Assembly: GCF_004298475.1 (NCBI RefSeq)
Contig: NZ_SCRP01000002.1
Coordinates: 248,001 to 312,000 of the forward strand
DNA: 64,000 nt
Source: Paraburkholderia sp.
GTDB taxonomy: Bacteria > Pseudomonadota > Gammaproteobacteria > Burkholderiales > Burkholderiaceae
Reading direction: 5' to 3'
Each line of letters begins with the position of its first letter. Positions within the stretch are counted from its first letter, which is position 1. This document shows positions 23,190-32,341 of the stretch, one piece after another. The notes beneath the pieces are model-generated. The model had not been told where the DNA came from. It saw nothing but the letters and a program-made list of their open reading frames with translations, and ran no database searches. The translations under genes and the position numbers were made by a program.

Positions 23190-23513
23190 TCAAATACGGA
23201 AGGACTCGCCGCAGCCGCACTCGTCCTTCACGTTCGGATTGTTGAATTTGAACCCTTCGTTGAGCCCGTCGCGCACGAAGTCGAGCTCCGTGCCGTCGAT
23301 GTACGCAAGACTTTTCGGATCGACGATGACCCTTACGCCATGGCACTCGAACACGCTGTCTTCGGGTGCCAGATCATCCACGTACTCGAGCTTGTACGCA
23401 AGACCCGAACAGCCCGTCGTGCGCACGCCAAGGCGCAGGCCCACGCCCTTGCCACGCCGCACCAGGTACCTTTCCACCTGCTGTGCTGCCTTTTCCGTCA
23501 ACGTAATTGCCAT
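23190..23513 (-). CDS. iscA: Iron-sulfur cluster assembly protein IscA
   Basis: The 107-residue A-type carrier begins [17 protein letters not shown] and has the three conserved cysteines in TTGCSGLAY and the C-terminal ECGCGESF. A-type proteins carry [2Fe-2S]/[4Fe-4S] clusters to target apoproteins. The start at 23513 is chosen by family; upstream frame is not conserved-looking. It follows iscU by 154 bases. Confidence 0.95.
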   Translation of the reverse strand: MAITLTEKAAQQVERYLVRRGKGVGLRLGVRTTGCSGLAYKLEYVDDLAPEDSVFECHGVRVIVDPKSLAYIDGTELDFVRDGLNEGFKFNNPNVKDECGCGESFRI

Positions 23514-23667
23514 AGCGTTCTTGCAGCGCCCTCGAGCCGTGTGGTCCGGATCAGCCGTCCCGTCAAGCCGTAGCGCAACCCTTGCATGCATTCAAAGTCG
23601 TTAGCGTCGCAGCGGATCGACTGCCGTCCGCTGCACTCCTGATGCCTGTTCTGCGTGAAGCGCGGTC

Positions 23668-24072
23668 TCAGGCCGCGCTCGCGTCCGCCTGCTCCGTGTG
23701 GCGCTGGCGATAGTCGGCGACCGCTGCCTTGATCGCATCTTCCGCGAGAATCGAGCAGTGGATCTTGACCGGCGGCAACGCGAGTTCTTCCGCGATGTGC
23801 GTGTTCTTGATCGCGAGCGCCTGATCGAGCGTCTTGCCCTTGACCCACTCGGTCACGAGCGAGCTGGATGCAATCGCCGAGCCGCAGCCGTAGGTCTTGA
23901 ACTTCGCATCCTCGATCACGCCGTCCGCGCCCACGCGAATCTGCAGCTTCATCACGTCGCCGCAGGCCGGTGCGCCGACCATGCCGGTGCCCACTGTGTC
24001 GTCGTCCTTCGCGAACGAGCCGACGTTACGCGGGTTTTCGTAGTGGTCCAGAACCTTTTCGCTATATGCCAT
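23668..24072 (-). CDS. iscU: Iron-sulfur cluster scaffold IscU
   Basis: The 134-residue scaffold starts MAYSEKVLDHYENPRNVG. The cluster ligands are visible in GAPACGDVM, KTYGCGSAIASSS and KIHCSILAEDAI, and the LPPVK chaperone-recognition motif precedes the third cysteine. IscU receives sulfur from IscS and iron to build the cluster. It lies 84 bases downstream of iscS. Confidence 0.97.
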   Translation of the reverse strand: MAYSEKVLDHYENPRNVGSFAKDDDTVGTGMVGAPACGDVMKLQIRVGADGVIEDAKFKTYGCGSAIASSSLVTEWVKGKTLDQALAIKNTHIAEELALPPVKIHCSILAEDAIKAAVADYRQRHTEQADASAA

Positions 24073-24156
24073 GATCACACTCCTTCAATTCGTCGGCCGC
24101 GCTGCACGCGTTTTATCGCCGTTGCGCTGCGGCCTTGTCTGATTACGTCCGCGCGC

Positions 24157-25380
24157 TCAGTGCGCGGCCCACTGGATTTTCGACAGATCGATACCGTCCT
24201 GATGCATCTCCCACAACGGCGAGAGTTCGCGCAGCTTGGCGATCTTCGTCTTCAGCAGGTTGATCACGTAATCGACATCCGCTTCGGTCGTGAAGCGGCC
24301 CACGGTGAAACGAATCGAACTGTGAGCCAGTTCATCGTTGCGGCCGAGCGCGCGCAGCACATACGACGGTTCCAGCGACGCCGACGTGCACGCCGAGCCC
24401 GACGACACCGCCACGTCCTTCACCGCCATGATCAGCGACTCGCCTTCGACGAAATTAAAGCTGATGTTCAGGTTGTGCGGGACACGCCGTTCCATGTCGC
24501 CGTTCACGTAGGTTTCTTCGATTGCCTGCAGGCCGCGCAGCAGCTTGTCGCGCAGCATGCGCACGCGCTCGTTTTCCGTCGCCATTTCTTCACGCGCGAT
24601 ACGGAACGCTTCGCCCATGCCGACGATCTGGTGCGTGGCGAGCGTGCCCGAGCGCATGCCGCGCTCGTGGCCGCCGCCGTGCATCTGCGCTTCGATGCGC
24701 ACGCGCGGCTTGCGGCGCACGTACAGCGCGCCGATGCCCTTCGGGCCGTAAGTCTTGTGCGCCGAGAACGACATCAGGTCGACCTTGAGCTTTTGCAGGT
24801 CGATGGGTGCCTTGCCCGTCGATTGCGCGGCGTCGACGTGGAAAATAATGCCCTTCTCGCGGCAGATCTCGCCGATCGTCTCGATGTCCTGGATCACGCC
24901 GATCTCGTTGTTCACGTGCATGACGGAAACGAGGATCGTGTCGGGGCGCAGCGCGGCCTTGAACGCTTCGAGGTCGATCAGGCCGTTGTCGAGCACGCTC
25001 AGATACGTGAGGTCGTAGCCTTCGCGTTCGAGTTCGCGGCAGGTGTCGAGCACGGCCTTGTGCTCGGTCTTCACCGTGATGATGTGCTTGCCCTTGCTCT
25101 TGTAGAAGTGCGCGGCGCCCTTGAGTGCGAGGTTATCCGACTCGGTTGCACCGGACGTCCAGATGATTTCACGCGGATCGGCGTTCACGAGCGCGGCGAC
25201 CTGTTCGCGCGCTTCCTCGACCGCACGCTCCGCGGCCCAGCCATAAGCATGGCTGCGCGAAGCCGGATTGCCGAACTGCTCGCGCAAATACGGGATCATC
25301 TTGTCCACCACGCGCGGATCGACGGGCGTCGTCGCGCTGTAGTCCATGTAAATGGGCAGGTGGGGAATGTCGTTATTCAT
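24157..25380 (-). CDS. iscS: Cysteine desulfurase IscS
   Basis: This 407-residue PLP enzyme removes sulfur from cysteine for Fe-S clusters and tRNA thiolation. Start at 25380 ([20 protein letters not shown]). Signatures: TEHKAVLD, the PLP-lysine segment [22 protein letters not shown], and the mobile catalytic-cysteine loop [19 protein letters not shown]. The frame continues upstream but not with family sequence. It lies 59 bases after iscR. Confidence 0.97.
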   Translation of the reverse strand: MNNDIPHLPIYMDYSATTPVDPRVVDKMIPYLREQFGNPASRSHAYGWAAERAVEEAREQVAALVNADPREIIWTSGATESDNLALKGAAHFYKSKGKHIITVKTEHKAVLDTCRELEREGYDLTYLSVLDNGLIDLEAFKAALRPDTILVSVMHVNNEIGVIQDIETIGEICREKGIIFHVDAAQSTGKAPIDLQKLKVDLMSFSAHKTYGPKGIGALYVRRKPRVRIEAQMHGGGHERGMRSGTLATHQIVGMGEAFRIAREEMATENERVRMLRDKLLRGLQAIEETYVNGDMERRVPHNLNISFNFVEGESLIMAVKDVAVSSGSACTSASLEPSYVLRALGRNDELAHSSIRFTVGRFTTEADVDYVINLLKTKIAKLRELSPLWEMHQDGIDLSKIQWAAH

Positions 25381-25439
25381 CAATTGCTCCGGGGAATCTG
25401 TGTGCTGCTTTTGTATATTGCGCCAGCCGTCGTCACGCT

Positions 25440-25973
25440 TCAGGAGCCGGCCATGTTGAATATCGAGTTCGGCCCGAGAGGCATGGCGCGCAGCGGCTCG
25501 ACCGCCGGAGCATCCGTGCGGCGGTCGCGCAGCACAGCCGGCGCGACACCTTCGCGGGAGCGTTGCTTGTCGACGAGATCCTTGAGCGACACCGAATCGA
25601 GGTACTCGACCATCTTCTGGTTCAGCGTCGACCACAGTTCGTGCGTCATGCAGTGGCCGTCGTGCGCCTTGGTGCCCTCGCACGAGCCCTTGCCGCCGCA
25701 CTGGGTGGCGTCGAGCGGCTCGTCGACGGCAATGATGATGTCCGCGACCGTGACATCCTCCGCACGACGCGCGAGATTGTAGCCGCCGCCCGGCCCGCGG
25801 ACCGATTCGACGATCTCGTGCCGGCGCAGTTTGCCGAAAAGCTGCTCGAGGTAGGACAGTGAAATGTGCTGCCGCTGGCTGATGCCGGCGAGCGTCACCG
25901 GGCCCTGCTCCTGGCGCAGCGCCAGGTCAATCATCGCCGTGACGGCGAAACGGCCTTTAGTGGTGAGTCTCAT
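25440..25973 (-). CDS. iscR: Fe-S-sensing Rrf2-family repressor IscR
   Basis: The 177-residue regulator has an N-terminal winged helix ([43 protein letters not shown]) and three cluster-binding cysteines in [21 protein letters not shown]. The gap between the second and third cysteine is 9 residues, longer than in E. coli IscR. With its [2Fe-2S] cluster IscR represses its own operon. Two type-1-like sites overlap its promoter, consistent with autoregulation. Confidence 0.96.
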   Translation of the reverse strand: MRLTTKGRFAVTAMIDLALRQEQGPVTLAGISQRQHISLSYLEQLFGKLRRHEIVESVRGPGGGYNLARRAEDVTVADIIIAVDEPLDATQCGGKGSCEGTKAHDGHCMTHELWSTLNQKMVEYLDSVSLKDLVDKQRSREGVAPAVLRDRRTDAPAVEPLRAMPLGPNSIFNMAGS

Positions 25974-25990
25974 GATGTGGGAAAACCGCG

Positions 25991-26042
25991 ATGCCTGACA
26001 ATTTTGGTCAAGTATAAATACATGAGCAAATTAGTCAAGTAT
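25991..26042 (-). promoter_or_regulatory. iscR promoter within two tandem IscR type-1-like sites
   Basis: On the minus strand -35 TTGACT (26033-26038) and -10 TATACT (26011-26016) are 16 bases apart. Two 25-base segments, 26018-26042 and 25991-26015, each match the E. coli type-1 IscR consensus at about 22 of 25 positions (both read ATACTTGAC... on the minus strand). They are two bases apart and cover the promoter from -35 to past the -10. Confidence 0.82.
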
Positions 26043-26136
26043 CCGCACCGCCATTTGGGTTATTCGCCATGCAGTTAATAGCCCAAAACGGCGCAAATCG
26101 TGCTATGGGGGATTTCTCTGTCATGGCGGGCCGGCG

Positions 26137-26619
26137 CTAGTCGGCGAGCCGGGTGCGCAGCGCGGCCAGGAGGCCCGCACAGGCCGTTTCGCACTGGTCG
26201 AGCACCGTTTCGAAGCCCGCATCGCCACCAAAATAGGGATCCGCGACCACGCGCGCATTAAGCTGCGGCGCAAATTCCATCAGCAGACGGACCTTTTCGC
26301 GCGCCTGTGCAGGACACACGTCCTCCAGCGCGCTCAGATTCGCGTCGTCCATCGCTAGGACGAAATCGAAACGCAGGAAATCGTCCGCTTCTATCTGACG
26401 GGCGCGCAGCGGCGCCAGATCGTAGCCGCGCCGGCCTCCGGCGCGCTGGGCGCGTGCGTCGGGCGCCTCGCCGATGTGCCAGTCTCCGGTGCCCGCCGAA
26501 TCGACGTCGATGCGCTCCGTGAGCCCCGCCTCCTCGACCAGATGCCGCATCACGGCCTCAGCGGTGGGCGAGCGGCAGATGTTGCCGAGGCAAACGAAGC
26601 AAACGGAAACCTTTTTCAT
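26137..26619 (-). CDS. Low-molecular-weight protein tyrosine phosphatase
   Basis: The 160-residue protein starts MKKVSVCFVCLGNICRSPTAE, with the P-loop CLGNICRS whose Cys is the nucleophile, and ends with the acid motif VADPYFGG. This is the complete LMW-PTP signature. In bacteria these enzymes often dephosphorylate tyrosine kinases of capsule or exopolysaccharide synthesis, but no kinase or capsule gene is nearby. It lies upstream of iscR, separated by 163 bases holding an imperfect hairpin (TTGGGTTATT...AATAGCCCAA near 26055-26086). Confidence 0.92.
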   Translation of the reverse strand: MKKVSVCFVCLGNICRSPTAEAVMRHLVEEAGLTERIDVDSAGTGDWHIGEAPDARAQRAGGRRGYDLAPLRARQIEADDFLRFDFVLAMDDANLSALEDVCPAQAREKVRLLMEFAPQLNARVVADPYFGGDAGFETVLDQCETACAGLLAALRTRLAD

Positions 26620-26711
26620 CGTATCGAAGGGCAGTGCCAATAACGTCAACTCGAAGCCAAATCGAGGTCAGCCGACGATTATACAAAGAAGACGGACACT
26701 CGATCCGAGGG

Positions 26712-26930
26712 CTACGGCCGCAACGCCGCGCCGGTGCGCACGACTGCGATCGATTCGGCCCCATCGCTGCTGACGTAGCCATACGACACGGCGCGCGAAA
26801 GCTCGGCGCTCAGTTGCTCCACGGCGAGCGGCGTCTGCTGTTGGGCCGCTTGCCATGCGTGAATCCATGCGATTGCCGCGAACGGCACGATGACGGCCAG
26901 TGGCCAGTACGCCGATATTTTCTTTCTCAT
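26712..26930 (-). CDS. Small single-pass membrane protein, unknown
   Basis: The 72-residue protein starts at 26930 (MRKKISAYWPLAVIVPFAA), with GGGAGAG upstream. It has one N-terminal membrane helix (about residues 9-24) and a short polar, probably periplasmic tail (LAVEQLSAELSRAVSYGYV). I do not recognise a family. It lies in the place after lutB where lutC would often be found. Confidence 0.6.
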   Translation of the reverse strand: MRKKISAYWPLAVIVPFAAIAWIHAWQAAQQQTPLAVEQLSAELSRAVSYGYVSSDGAESIAVVRTGAALRP

Positions 26931-27083
26931 GATGCGGATCTCTCCCGGCTGGGCGATCAGCGCAGGACGCACTATCGCCAGCCGAAATGGTATAGATTTC
27001 CACAATCACGAAAAACCGGTTCGCGTCGAACACACTGTTTCCTCCCGATAAACAGTGCGCGCGGGAAGCCTGAGCACGCCGGC

Positions 27084-28523
27084 TCAGCTCGCGTTCGATC
27101 GACGGCCGGTCGTGTCGAGATGGGTGTGCCGTGCAGCGTACAGCTCGCGGAACGTCCGCCCGACCGGCGCCGGCATATCGCGGCCATCGGTCCAGCCTTG
27201 CGCGAACGGCAGCTTGCGGATCAGCCGCGCCTGCCCGCCCATGCGCTCCAGCACGCGCACGCCAAGCTTCGTCAAGAGCGCATACGCCCGCGGATGCAGC
27301 GCCAGCCAGCCCCAGAGCGCCAGCGCCGCGCGTTCGCGCCACGGCCGCAGGTGCCGCTCCACCTGTTTCTCGCGCAGCTTGCGCAGCAGGTCGGAGATGG
27401 GAATCCCGACCGGGCAGACGCTGTTGCACTCGCCGCAAAGCGTGGCGGCCTGAGGCAGATCGAGCGCCTTGTCGACGCCGACGTAGCTCGGCGTCAGCAC
27501 CGAGCCCATCGGCCCCGGATAGACCCAGCCGTAAGCGTGCCCGCCCACCTTCTGATAGACCGGGCAGTGATTCATGCACGCGCCGCAGCGGATGCAGCGC
27601 AGCATCTCCTGGAACTCCCCGCCGATCAGCCCGGTGCGGCCGCCGTCGACGAGCACGACGTACATGTGCTCGGGCCCGTCCTGGTCGTCCGTGCCACGCG
27701 GCCCGGTCAGCAAGGAAAAATAGTTCGAGATCGCCTGCCCGGTTGCCGAGCGCGGCAACAGACGCATGGCCGTCGCCAGATCCTCGAGCGTCGGCAGCAC
27801 TTTTTCGATCCCGGTCACCGCGACGTGCACGCGCGGCATCACCGTGCACATGCCCTCGTTGCCCTCGTTCGTGACCAGCGCGACGGAGCCCGTCTGCGCG
27901 ATGAGAAAGTTGCCGCCCGTCACGCCCATGTCCGCCGAGAGGAAGTGCGGGCGCAGCATCTCGCGCGCCTCGCGCGTCATGTCGGGGATTTCGGTCAAGC
28001 GCGGCTTGTGGTGCGTCTTCGCGAAGAGATCGGCGATCTCGTCCTTGTCCTTGTGGACGACGGGCGCAATGATGTGGCTCGGCGGCTCGTTGCCGTTGAT
28101 CTGGAGGATGTACTCGCCGAGATCGGTCTCGACCGACTGGACGCCCATCTCTTCGAGCACCGTGTTCAGCCGCATCTCCTCGGACACCATCGACTTCGTC
28201 TTGATGACCTTGCGCACGTTGTGCTTGCGCGCGATATCGGCGACGAGCTTCGCCGCATCGCGCGCCGTCTCGGCATAGAGCACCGTGACGCCGCGGCGCG
28301 TCGCTTCGGTCTCGAACTGTTCCAGCCAGACGTCGAGATTGTCGAGTGCACGATTGCGGCTCGCCTTGAGCGCCGTGCGCGTCGCCTGAAAGTCGATGGC
28401 GGTGATCGCCTGCGCGCGCGCCGAGACGAACTTCGTCGAGAGCTTGGTGAGGTTCTGCTGGAGACGCTGGTCAGCGAGCTTCTGACCGGCGCGCGCCTTG
28501 AAGTGCATCGACTGGACTTGCAT
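27084..28523 (-). CDS. lutB: L-lactate oxidation iron-sulfur protein LutB/LldF
   Basis: The 479-residue protein has an N-terminal LUD-like domain (SADMGVTGGNFLIAQTGSVALVTNEGN) and a C-terminal ferredoxin-like region with two cluster motifs, CIRCGACMNHCPVY and CGECNSVCPVG. LutABC oxidises L-lactate to pyruvate in Bacillus and related systems. It is 100 bases downstream of lutA, with a 13-bp tandem repeat in between. Confidence 0.93.
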   Translation of the reverse strand: MQVQSMHFKARAGQKLADQRLQQNLTKLSTKFVSARAQAITAIDFQATRTALKASRNRALDNLDVWLEQFETEATRRGVTVLYAETARDAAKLVADIARKHNVRKVIKTKSMVSEEMRLNTVLEEMGVQSVETDLGEYILQINGNEPPSHIIAPVVHKDKDEIADLFAKTHHKPRLTEIPDMTREAREMLRPHFLSADMGVTGGNFLIAQTGSVALVTNEGNEGMCTVMPRVHVAVTGIEKVLPTLEDLATAMRLLPRSATGQAISNYFSLLTGPRGTDDQDGPEHMYVVLVDGGRTGLIGGEFQEMLRCIRCGACMNHCPVYQKVGGHAYGWVYPGPMGSVLTPSYVGVDKALDLPQAATLCGECNSVCPVGIPISDLLRKLREKQVERHLRPWRERAALALWGWLALHPRAYALLTKLGVRVLERMGGQARLIRKLPFAQGWTDGRDMPAPVGRTFRELYAARHTHLDTTGRRSNAS

Positions 28524-28533
28524 GGGCCGGGAT

Positions 28534-28598
28534 CCTGGCAGTTAAACCTGGTAAATGAGCCTGGTAAATGAGCCTGGTAAATAAGCCTGGCAAATGAG
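28534..28598 (-). repeat. Tandem 13-bp repeat between lutA and lutB
   Basis: On the plus strand CCTGGTAAATGAG occurs as 28547-28559 and 28560-28572 exactly, then twice with one change (28573-28585, 28586-28598), preceded by a degenerate copy (CCTGGCAGTTAAA, 28534-28546). It lies 11 bases before the lutB start, in its leader, and separates it from the lutA stop. Confidence 0.9.
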
Positions 28599-28623
28599 CG
28601 GGACGGAAGCGATGGGCGGCGCG

Positions 28624-29346
28624 TCAGGCGTCGCCCGCCAGCACCTGGGCGACGTGCAGCACGCGCGTCGCGCTGTCGCCGGTGCGGCGCAAGCGCCCTT
28701 CGATGTTGAGCATGCAGCCGAGGTCGCCGAGCACCACCGCGCCCGTGCCGCTCGCTTGCACGTTCGCGCACTTTTCGTCGGCGATGGCGGTCGAGATCGC
28801 CCCGTACTTCACCGCGAACGTGCCGCCAAAGCCGCAGCAGTGCTCGCAACCCGTCATCTCGCGCACTTCGACGCCGCGTTGCGCGAGCAGCGCGCGCGGC
28901 TGTTCCTTCACGCCGAGTTCGCGCAGGCCCGAGCAGCAATCGTGATAGGTGACCGGCCCGGCGAATTCGCCCGCAGGCAGCGACACCTTCACGACGTTGA
29001 CGAGGAAATCGGTCAGTTCGTAGACCCGCTCGCGCAGCTTGCCGTAGCGGCCCATGAGTTCGGGGTCGTCGCGAAACAGGTCGCCGTAATGCACGCGGAT
29101 CATGCCGCCGCATGAACCCGACGGCACCACCACGTAGTCGAACGGCTCGAATTCGCGCAGCGTTTTCTCCGCGAGATTGCGCGCGAGCGCGCGCTCGCCG
29201 GAGTTGTACGCGGGCTGTCCGCAGCACGTCTGGGCAGGCGGCACAATCACTTCGCAGCCGGCCTGCTCCAGGAGCTTGAGCGCCGAAAACCCGATCTCGG
29301 GACGCATCGTGTCGATCAGACAGGTGACGAATAAACCGACTCGCAT
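28624..29346 (-). CDS. lutA: L-lactate oxidation Fe-S subunit LutA/LldE
   Basis: The 240-residue protein starts at 29346 (MRVGLFVTCLIDTMRP) and has two CCG-type cysteine-rich motifs typical of this family: AQTCCGQPAYNSG with SGSCGGMIR, and YHDCCSGLRELG with CEHCCGFGGTFAVKYG. CCG domains bind Fe-S clusters, as in heterodisulfide reductase and glycolate oxidase GlcF. It is the first gene of the lut pair, divergent from the IclR gene. Confidence 0.93.
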   Translation of the reverse strand: MRVGLFVTCLIDTMRPEIGFSALKLLEQAGCEVIVPPAQTCCGQPAYNSGERALARNLAEKTLREFEPFDYVVVPSGSCGGMIRVHYGDLFRDDPELMGRYGKLRERVYELTDFLVNVVKVSLPAGEFAGPVTYHDCCSGLRELGVKEQPRALLAQRGVEVREMTGCEHCCGFGGTFAVKYGAISTAIADEKCANVQASGTGAVVLGDLGCMLNIEGRLRRTGDSATRVLHVAQVLAGDA

Positions 29347-29522
29347 GGAAGCTCCTCCGTTAAACCGTCCCCGATTATCCGACGTTTCGCGCACGTGACC
29401 AACGCGTCATTTCCAGAGGCCGGGGCGATGCGTTGCTGCACGTATGTCGGACAGACGCTGTCTTTTTTCACAATACGATATACAATGCCCTCTCCGCTTC
29501 ACGCGACTACCGAATACGAACT

Positions 29523-30329
29523 ATGAGCGAAAGTGGCAACACACCCGATCAGAAGACCTCCATTCAGGTAATCGAGCGGATGATGCGCCTGCTCGACGCG
29601 CTCGCCTCGCACAGCGACCCGGTCAGCCTCAAGGAGCTCGCGAAGCGCACGGAACTCCATCCGTCCACCGCGCACCGCATCCTCAACGACATGGTGAGCT
29701 GCCGGCTCGTCGACCGTTCCGACCCCGGCACCTATCGGCTCGGCATGCGCCTGCTCGAACTCGGCAACCTCGTAAAGGCACGTCTGTCGGTACGCGACGC
29801 CGCCCTCATGCCCATGCGCGAACTGCATCGCCTCACCGGCCAGACGGTCAACCTGTCGGTGCGGCAGGGCGACGAGATCGTCTATATCGAGCGCGCGTAC
29901 TCGGAGCGCTCGGGCATGCAGGTGGTGCGGGCAATCGGCGGGCGCGCGCCGCTGCATCTCACTTCGGTCGGCAAGCTCTTTCTCGCCGCAGACGAAGCGA
30001 ACCGCGTGCGCGCCTACGCCACGCGCACCGGCCTCTCGGGCCACACGCGCAACAGCATCACCGACCTGAGCCGCCTCGAGCGCGAACTCGCGTACGTGCG
30101 CCAGCAGTCATGCGCGCGCGACAACGAGGAGCTGGAACTGGGCGTGCGCTGCATCGCAGCCGGCATCTACGACGATACCGGCAAGCTGGTCGCGGGGCTC
30201 TCGCTGTCGGCGCCCGCCGACCGCCTGCAGGACTCGTGGCTCGGCCAGCTCAGCAAGACCGCGCTCGTCATTTCCGAATCGCTCGGCTACCGCCCCGAGC
30301 CCGCCGAAGGCAGCCCGCAGTCCGCGTAA
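29523..30329 (+). CDS. IclR-family transcriptional regulator
   Basis: The 268-residue regulator starts MSESGNTPDQKTSIQVIERMMR. The N-terminal winged helix (SLKELAKRTELHPSTAHRILNDM, about 38-60) is followed by the IclR effector domain (VNLSVRQGDEIVYIERA; LHLTSVGKLFLA; CIAAGIYDDTGKLVAGLSLSAP). The gene is divergent from lutA with 176 bases between, so it may control lut genes; that is inference. The shared region contains an AT-rich stretch (CAATACGATATACAATG). Confidence 0.9.
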   Translation: MSESGNTPDQKTSIQVIERMMRLLDALASHSDPVSLKELAKRTELHPSTAHRILNDMVSCRLVDRSDPGTYRLGMRLLELGNLVKARLSVRDAALMPMRELHRLTGQTVNLSVRQGDEIVYIERAYSERSGMQVVRAIGGRAPLHLTSVGKLFLAADEANRVRAYATRTGLSGHTRNSITDLSRLERELAYVRQQSCARDNEELELGVRCIAAGIYDDTGKLVAGLSLSAPADRLQDSWLGQLSKTALVISESLGYRPEPAEGSPQSA

Positions 30330-30385
30330 GCGCGGCTTTGCACGGCCTTCCGCCGCCTTGCACGAATTACGGCTGGACAAATAAG

Positions 30386-30413
30386 AACGCCCCGCAAAAT
30401 TTGCGGGGCGTTT
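30386..30413. terminator. Bidirectional terminator between the IclR gene and pbpG
   Basis: A near-perfect palindrome ACGCCCCGCAAA/TTTGCGGGGCGT followed by TTTC, between convergent genes. Confidence 0.85.
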
Positions 30414-30437
30414 CGCTTTGGCGGACGTTTTCTACGC

Positions 30438-31667
30438 TCAGGTTCCCGCGCCGCTCGCGTCCGCGCTCGTGATGTGCGGCTGCTGATCGGCGCCGCCATT
30501 GTCGAGCCATGTACGCACGCGCACTGCGTCGGCAAAGCGCGAGTATTTGCCGCTCGAATCGAGCAGCACCATGATCACCGGACGGTTGTGAATCGTCGCC
30601 TGCATGACGAGGCACTCGCCCGCTTCGTTGATGAACCCGGTCTTCTGCAGGCCGATGTCCCACGACGAATTGGCACTGCGGATCAGCGCGTTCGTGCTGT
30701 TGTAGGCGATGTTGCGCTTGCCCGTGAACACTTCATAGCTGTGGTCCGTCGAGAACTTGCGGATCAGCGGATATTGATACGCCGCGTTGACCATCTTCGC
30801 GAGATCGCGCCCGCTCGACACGTTCTGGCTGGACAGGCCGGTCGAATTCTCGAAGTGCGTATCGGTCATGCCGAGCTGCTTCGCCTTCGCGTTCATCGCC
30901 GCGACAAACGCCGGGCGGCCGCCCGGATAGTAGCGCGAGAGCGCAGCCGCAGCGCGGTTCTCCGACGCCATCAGCGCGATGTGCAGCATGTCCTCGCGCG
31001 AGAGCACCGAGCCCACCGAGAGGCGCGAACCCGTGTTCTTCTCGAAGTCGCGATCCTGGTCGGTCACTTCGATCTGCTCGGTGAGCGGTTCCTTCGAGTC
31101 GAGCACGACCATCGCGGTCATCAGCTTCGAAATCGAGGCGATCGGCACGACGGAATGCGAATTCTTGTCGAAGAGCGGCTCAAGCGTGTTCTGGTCGACC
31201 ACGTAGGCGACGCCCGAGCGCAGCATCAGCGCGTCGCCCGATTCGTGCAGGCCGAATGCCTGGCTGTTGCGCGGCTCGAACGCGACGCGGCGCACCGCCG
31301 TGTGGTGGCGGCCGTTCGCCCGGTAGCTCACGCGCCGTTTCTTCACGGCAGGGCGTGCATCGTGCTCGGCGGCCGCGGCAGTGCGCGTGGCTTTCGCCGG
31401 GGCCTGCGCGACCTTCGCCGATGCCGGCGCGGCTTTCGCCGGGGTCTGCGAGGCCTCGGCGGGCACCGCCTTCGTGACCTTGCGAGTGGCCTTTTTCGCC
31501 TTTTTAGCCTTCGTCGTGTTGGCCGGTGCTGCATCTTGCGTTGCAGCGAAGGCGTTCACGGGCGCGGCGATCGTCGCGCTGATGGCGACGGATACAGCCA
31601 CCGACAGCGCGGTGCTGAGCAACGCACCGTGCATCAGTCTGAACGACAGGGGTTTGTCGGATTTCAT
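30438..31667 (-). CDS. pbpG: D-alanyl-D-alanine endopeptidase (PBP7 family)
   Basis: The 409-residue protein starts MKSDKPLSFRLMHGALL with a signal peptide ending near AFA-ATQ. After an Ala/Lys-rich linker (about 45-110) comes the penicillin-binding peptidase domain with SxxK (SISK in PIASISKLMTAM), SxN (ASENRAAAALS) and KTG (LQKTGFINEAG). All three active motifs are intact. Such low-molecular-weight PBPs trim peptidoglycan cross-links in the periplasm. The start at 31667 is chosen for its signal peptide. Confidence 0.9.
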   Translation of the reverse strand: MKSDKPLSFRLMHGALLSTALSVAVSVAISATIAAPVNAFAATQDAAPANTTKAKKAKKATRKVTKAVPAEASQTPAKAAPASAKVAQAPAKATRTAAAAEHDARPAVKKRRVSYRANGRHHTAVRRVAFEPRNSQAFGLHESGDALMLRSGVAYVVDQNTLEPLFDKNSHSVVPIASISKLMTAMVVLDSKEPLTEQIEVTDQDRDFEKNTGSRLSVGSVLSREDMLHIALMASENRAAAALSRYYPGGRPAFVAAMNAKAKQLGMTDTHFENSTGLSSQNVSSGRDLAKMVNAAYQYPLIRKFSTDHSYEVFTGKRNIAYNSTNALIRSANSSWDIGLQKTGFINEAGECLVMQATIHNRPVIMVLLDSSGKYSRFADAVRVRTWLDNGGADQQPHITSADASGAGT

Positions 31668-31701
31668 TGGTGTTCTGAATGGAGCGGCGGGACTTTCGCC
31701 A

Positions 31702-31730
31702 AGTGTAGTAAAGCTACGAAAAATTCGCAA
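31702..31730 (-). promoter_or_regulatory. Probable pbpG promoter
   Basis: On the minus strand TTGCGA (31725-31730) and TACACT (31702-31707) are 17 bases apart, about 35 bases upstream of the pbpG start. Confidence 0.55.
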
Positions 31731-32186
31731 ATTGAAGCACTTACCGGCGCTCATTAAACCGAAGTATGACCTCCGATTGAAGCAGTCGACAGGCTCCAGC
31801 TATCCGATGGAAACCAGCAATCGAAGTGTGCGGCCCACCCCTCCGACACGGCACCGCATTCGTCTGCATGACGTTTACGGCACGAGCAGGGCCAAACTTG
31901 ATGCTGGGGAAAATACCGGGGAACGAACGCGTCCACAGTGCGCATTCGACTGCGATGGCTCTTTAACGTTCCATCTCGAATTTAGGTGGACGCAACTCGT
32001 GCAATTCCGTATCTGCCCGTAGTAATTCTGACATGTGTATCGGATAGAGCAAGTGCATCTTGCCAGATGCAGCGCGCCTTTGCCTTGAGCAAGCAACAGG
32101 ATTACCGCCCGCGTCTCGCGAAGCGCAGCGATACGGTCCTAATCACGCCGCATAAGTAGTTGTTTAATAGCAGAGTATTTACATTG

Positions 32187-32258
32187 TGCGACGCACAAAT
32201 AATCCTTGACTTCCTGTCATACCATCCTAAAATCATTGTCAATGTTGCGACGCACAAA
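32187..32258 (+). promoter_or_regulatory. phaP promoter flanked by two copies of an operator-like motif
   Basis: TGCGACGCACAAA occurs at 32187-32199 and again at 32246-32258. The first is the core of a 15-base palindrome TTGTGCGACGCACAA, the second is slightly less symmetric. Between them lie -35 TTGACT (32206-32211) and -10 TAAAAT (32228-32233) with 16-base spacing. The pair suits a repressor such as PhaR, known to control phasin genes; the protein is inferred. Confidence 0.7.
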
Positions 32259-32341
32259 GTGCGCGGCAGAGTCCCCGAAGTCTTGCCATTTACTTACACG
32301 GACCGCATCAGACGGCCCGTCACCCATCCAGGAGCGTAAAC

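Larger units (their letters stand above)
31668..32341. other. 674-base divergent region between pbpG and phaP
   Basis: No convincing gene. It holds the probable pbpG promoter (31702-31730) and, at the other end, the phaP promoter with its twin motif (32187-32258). Between them is a small inverted repeat (GCATCT/AGATGC, 32055-32070). Confidence 0.6.

Noticed and set aside
29433..29522. Longer start for the IclR regulator
   Set aside because: Extra residues do not match the family, and the ATG at 29523 begins the usual short lead-in to the winged helix.
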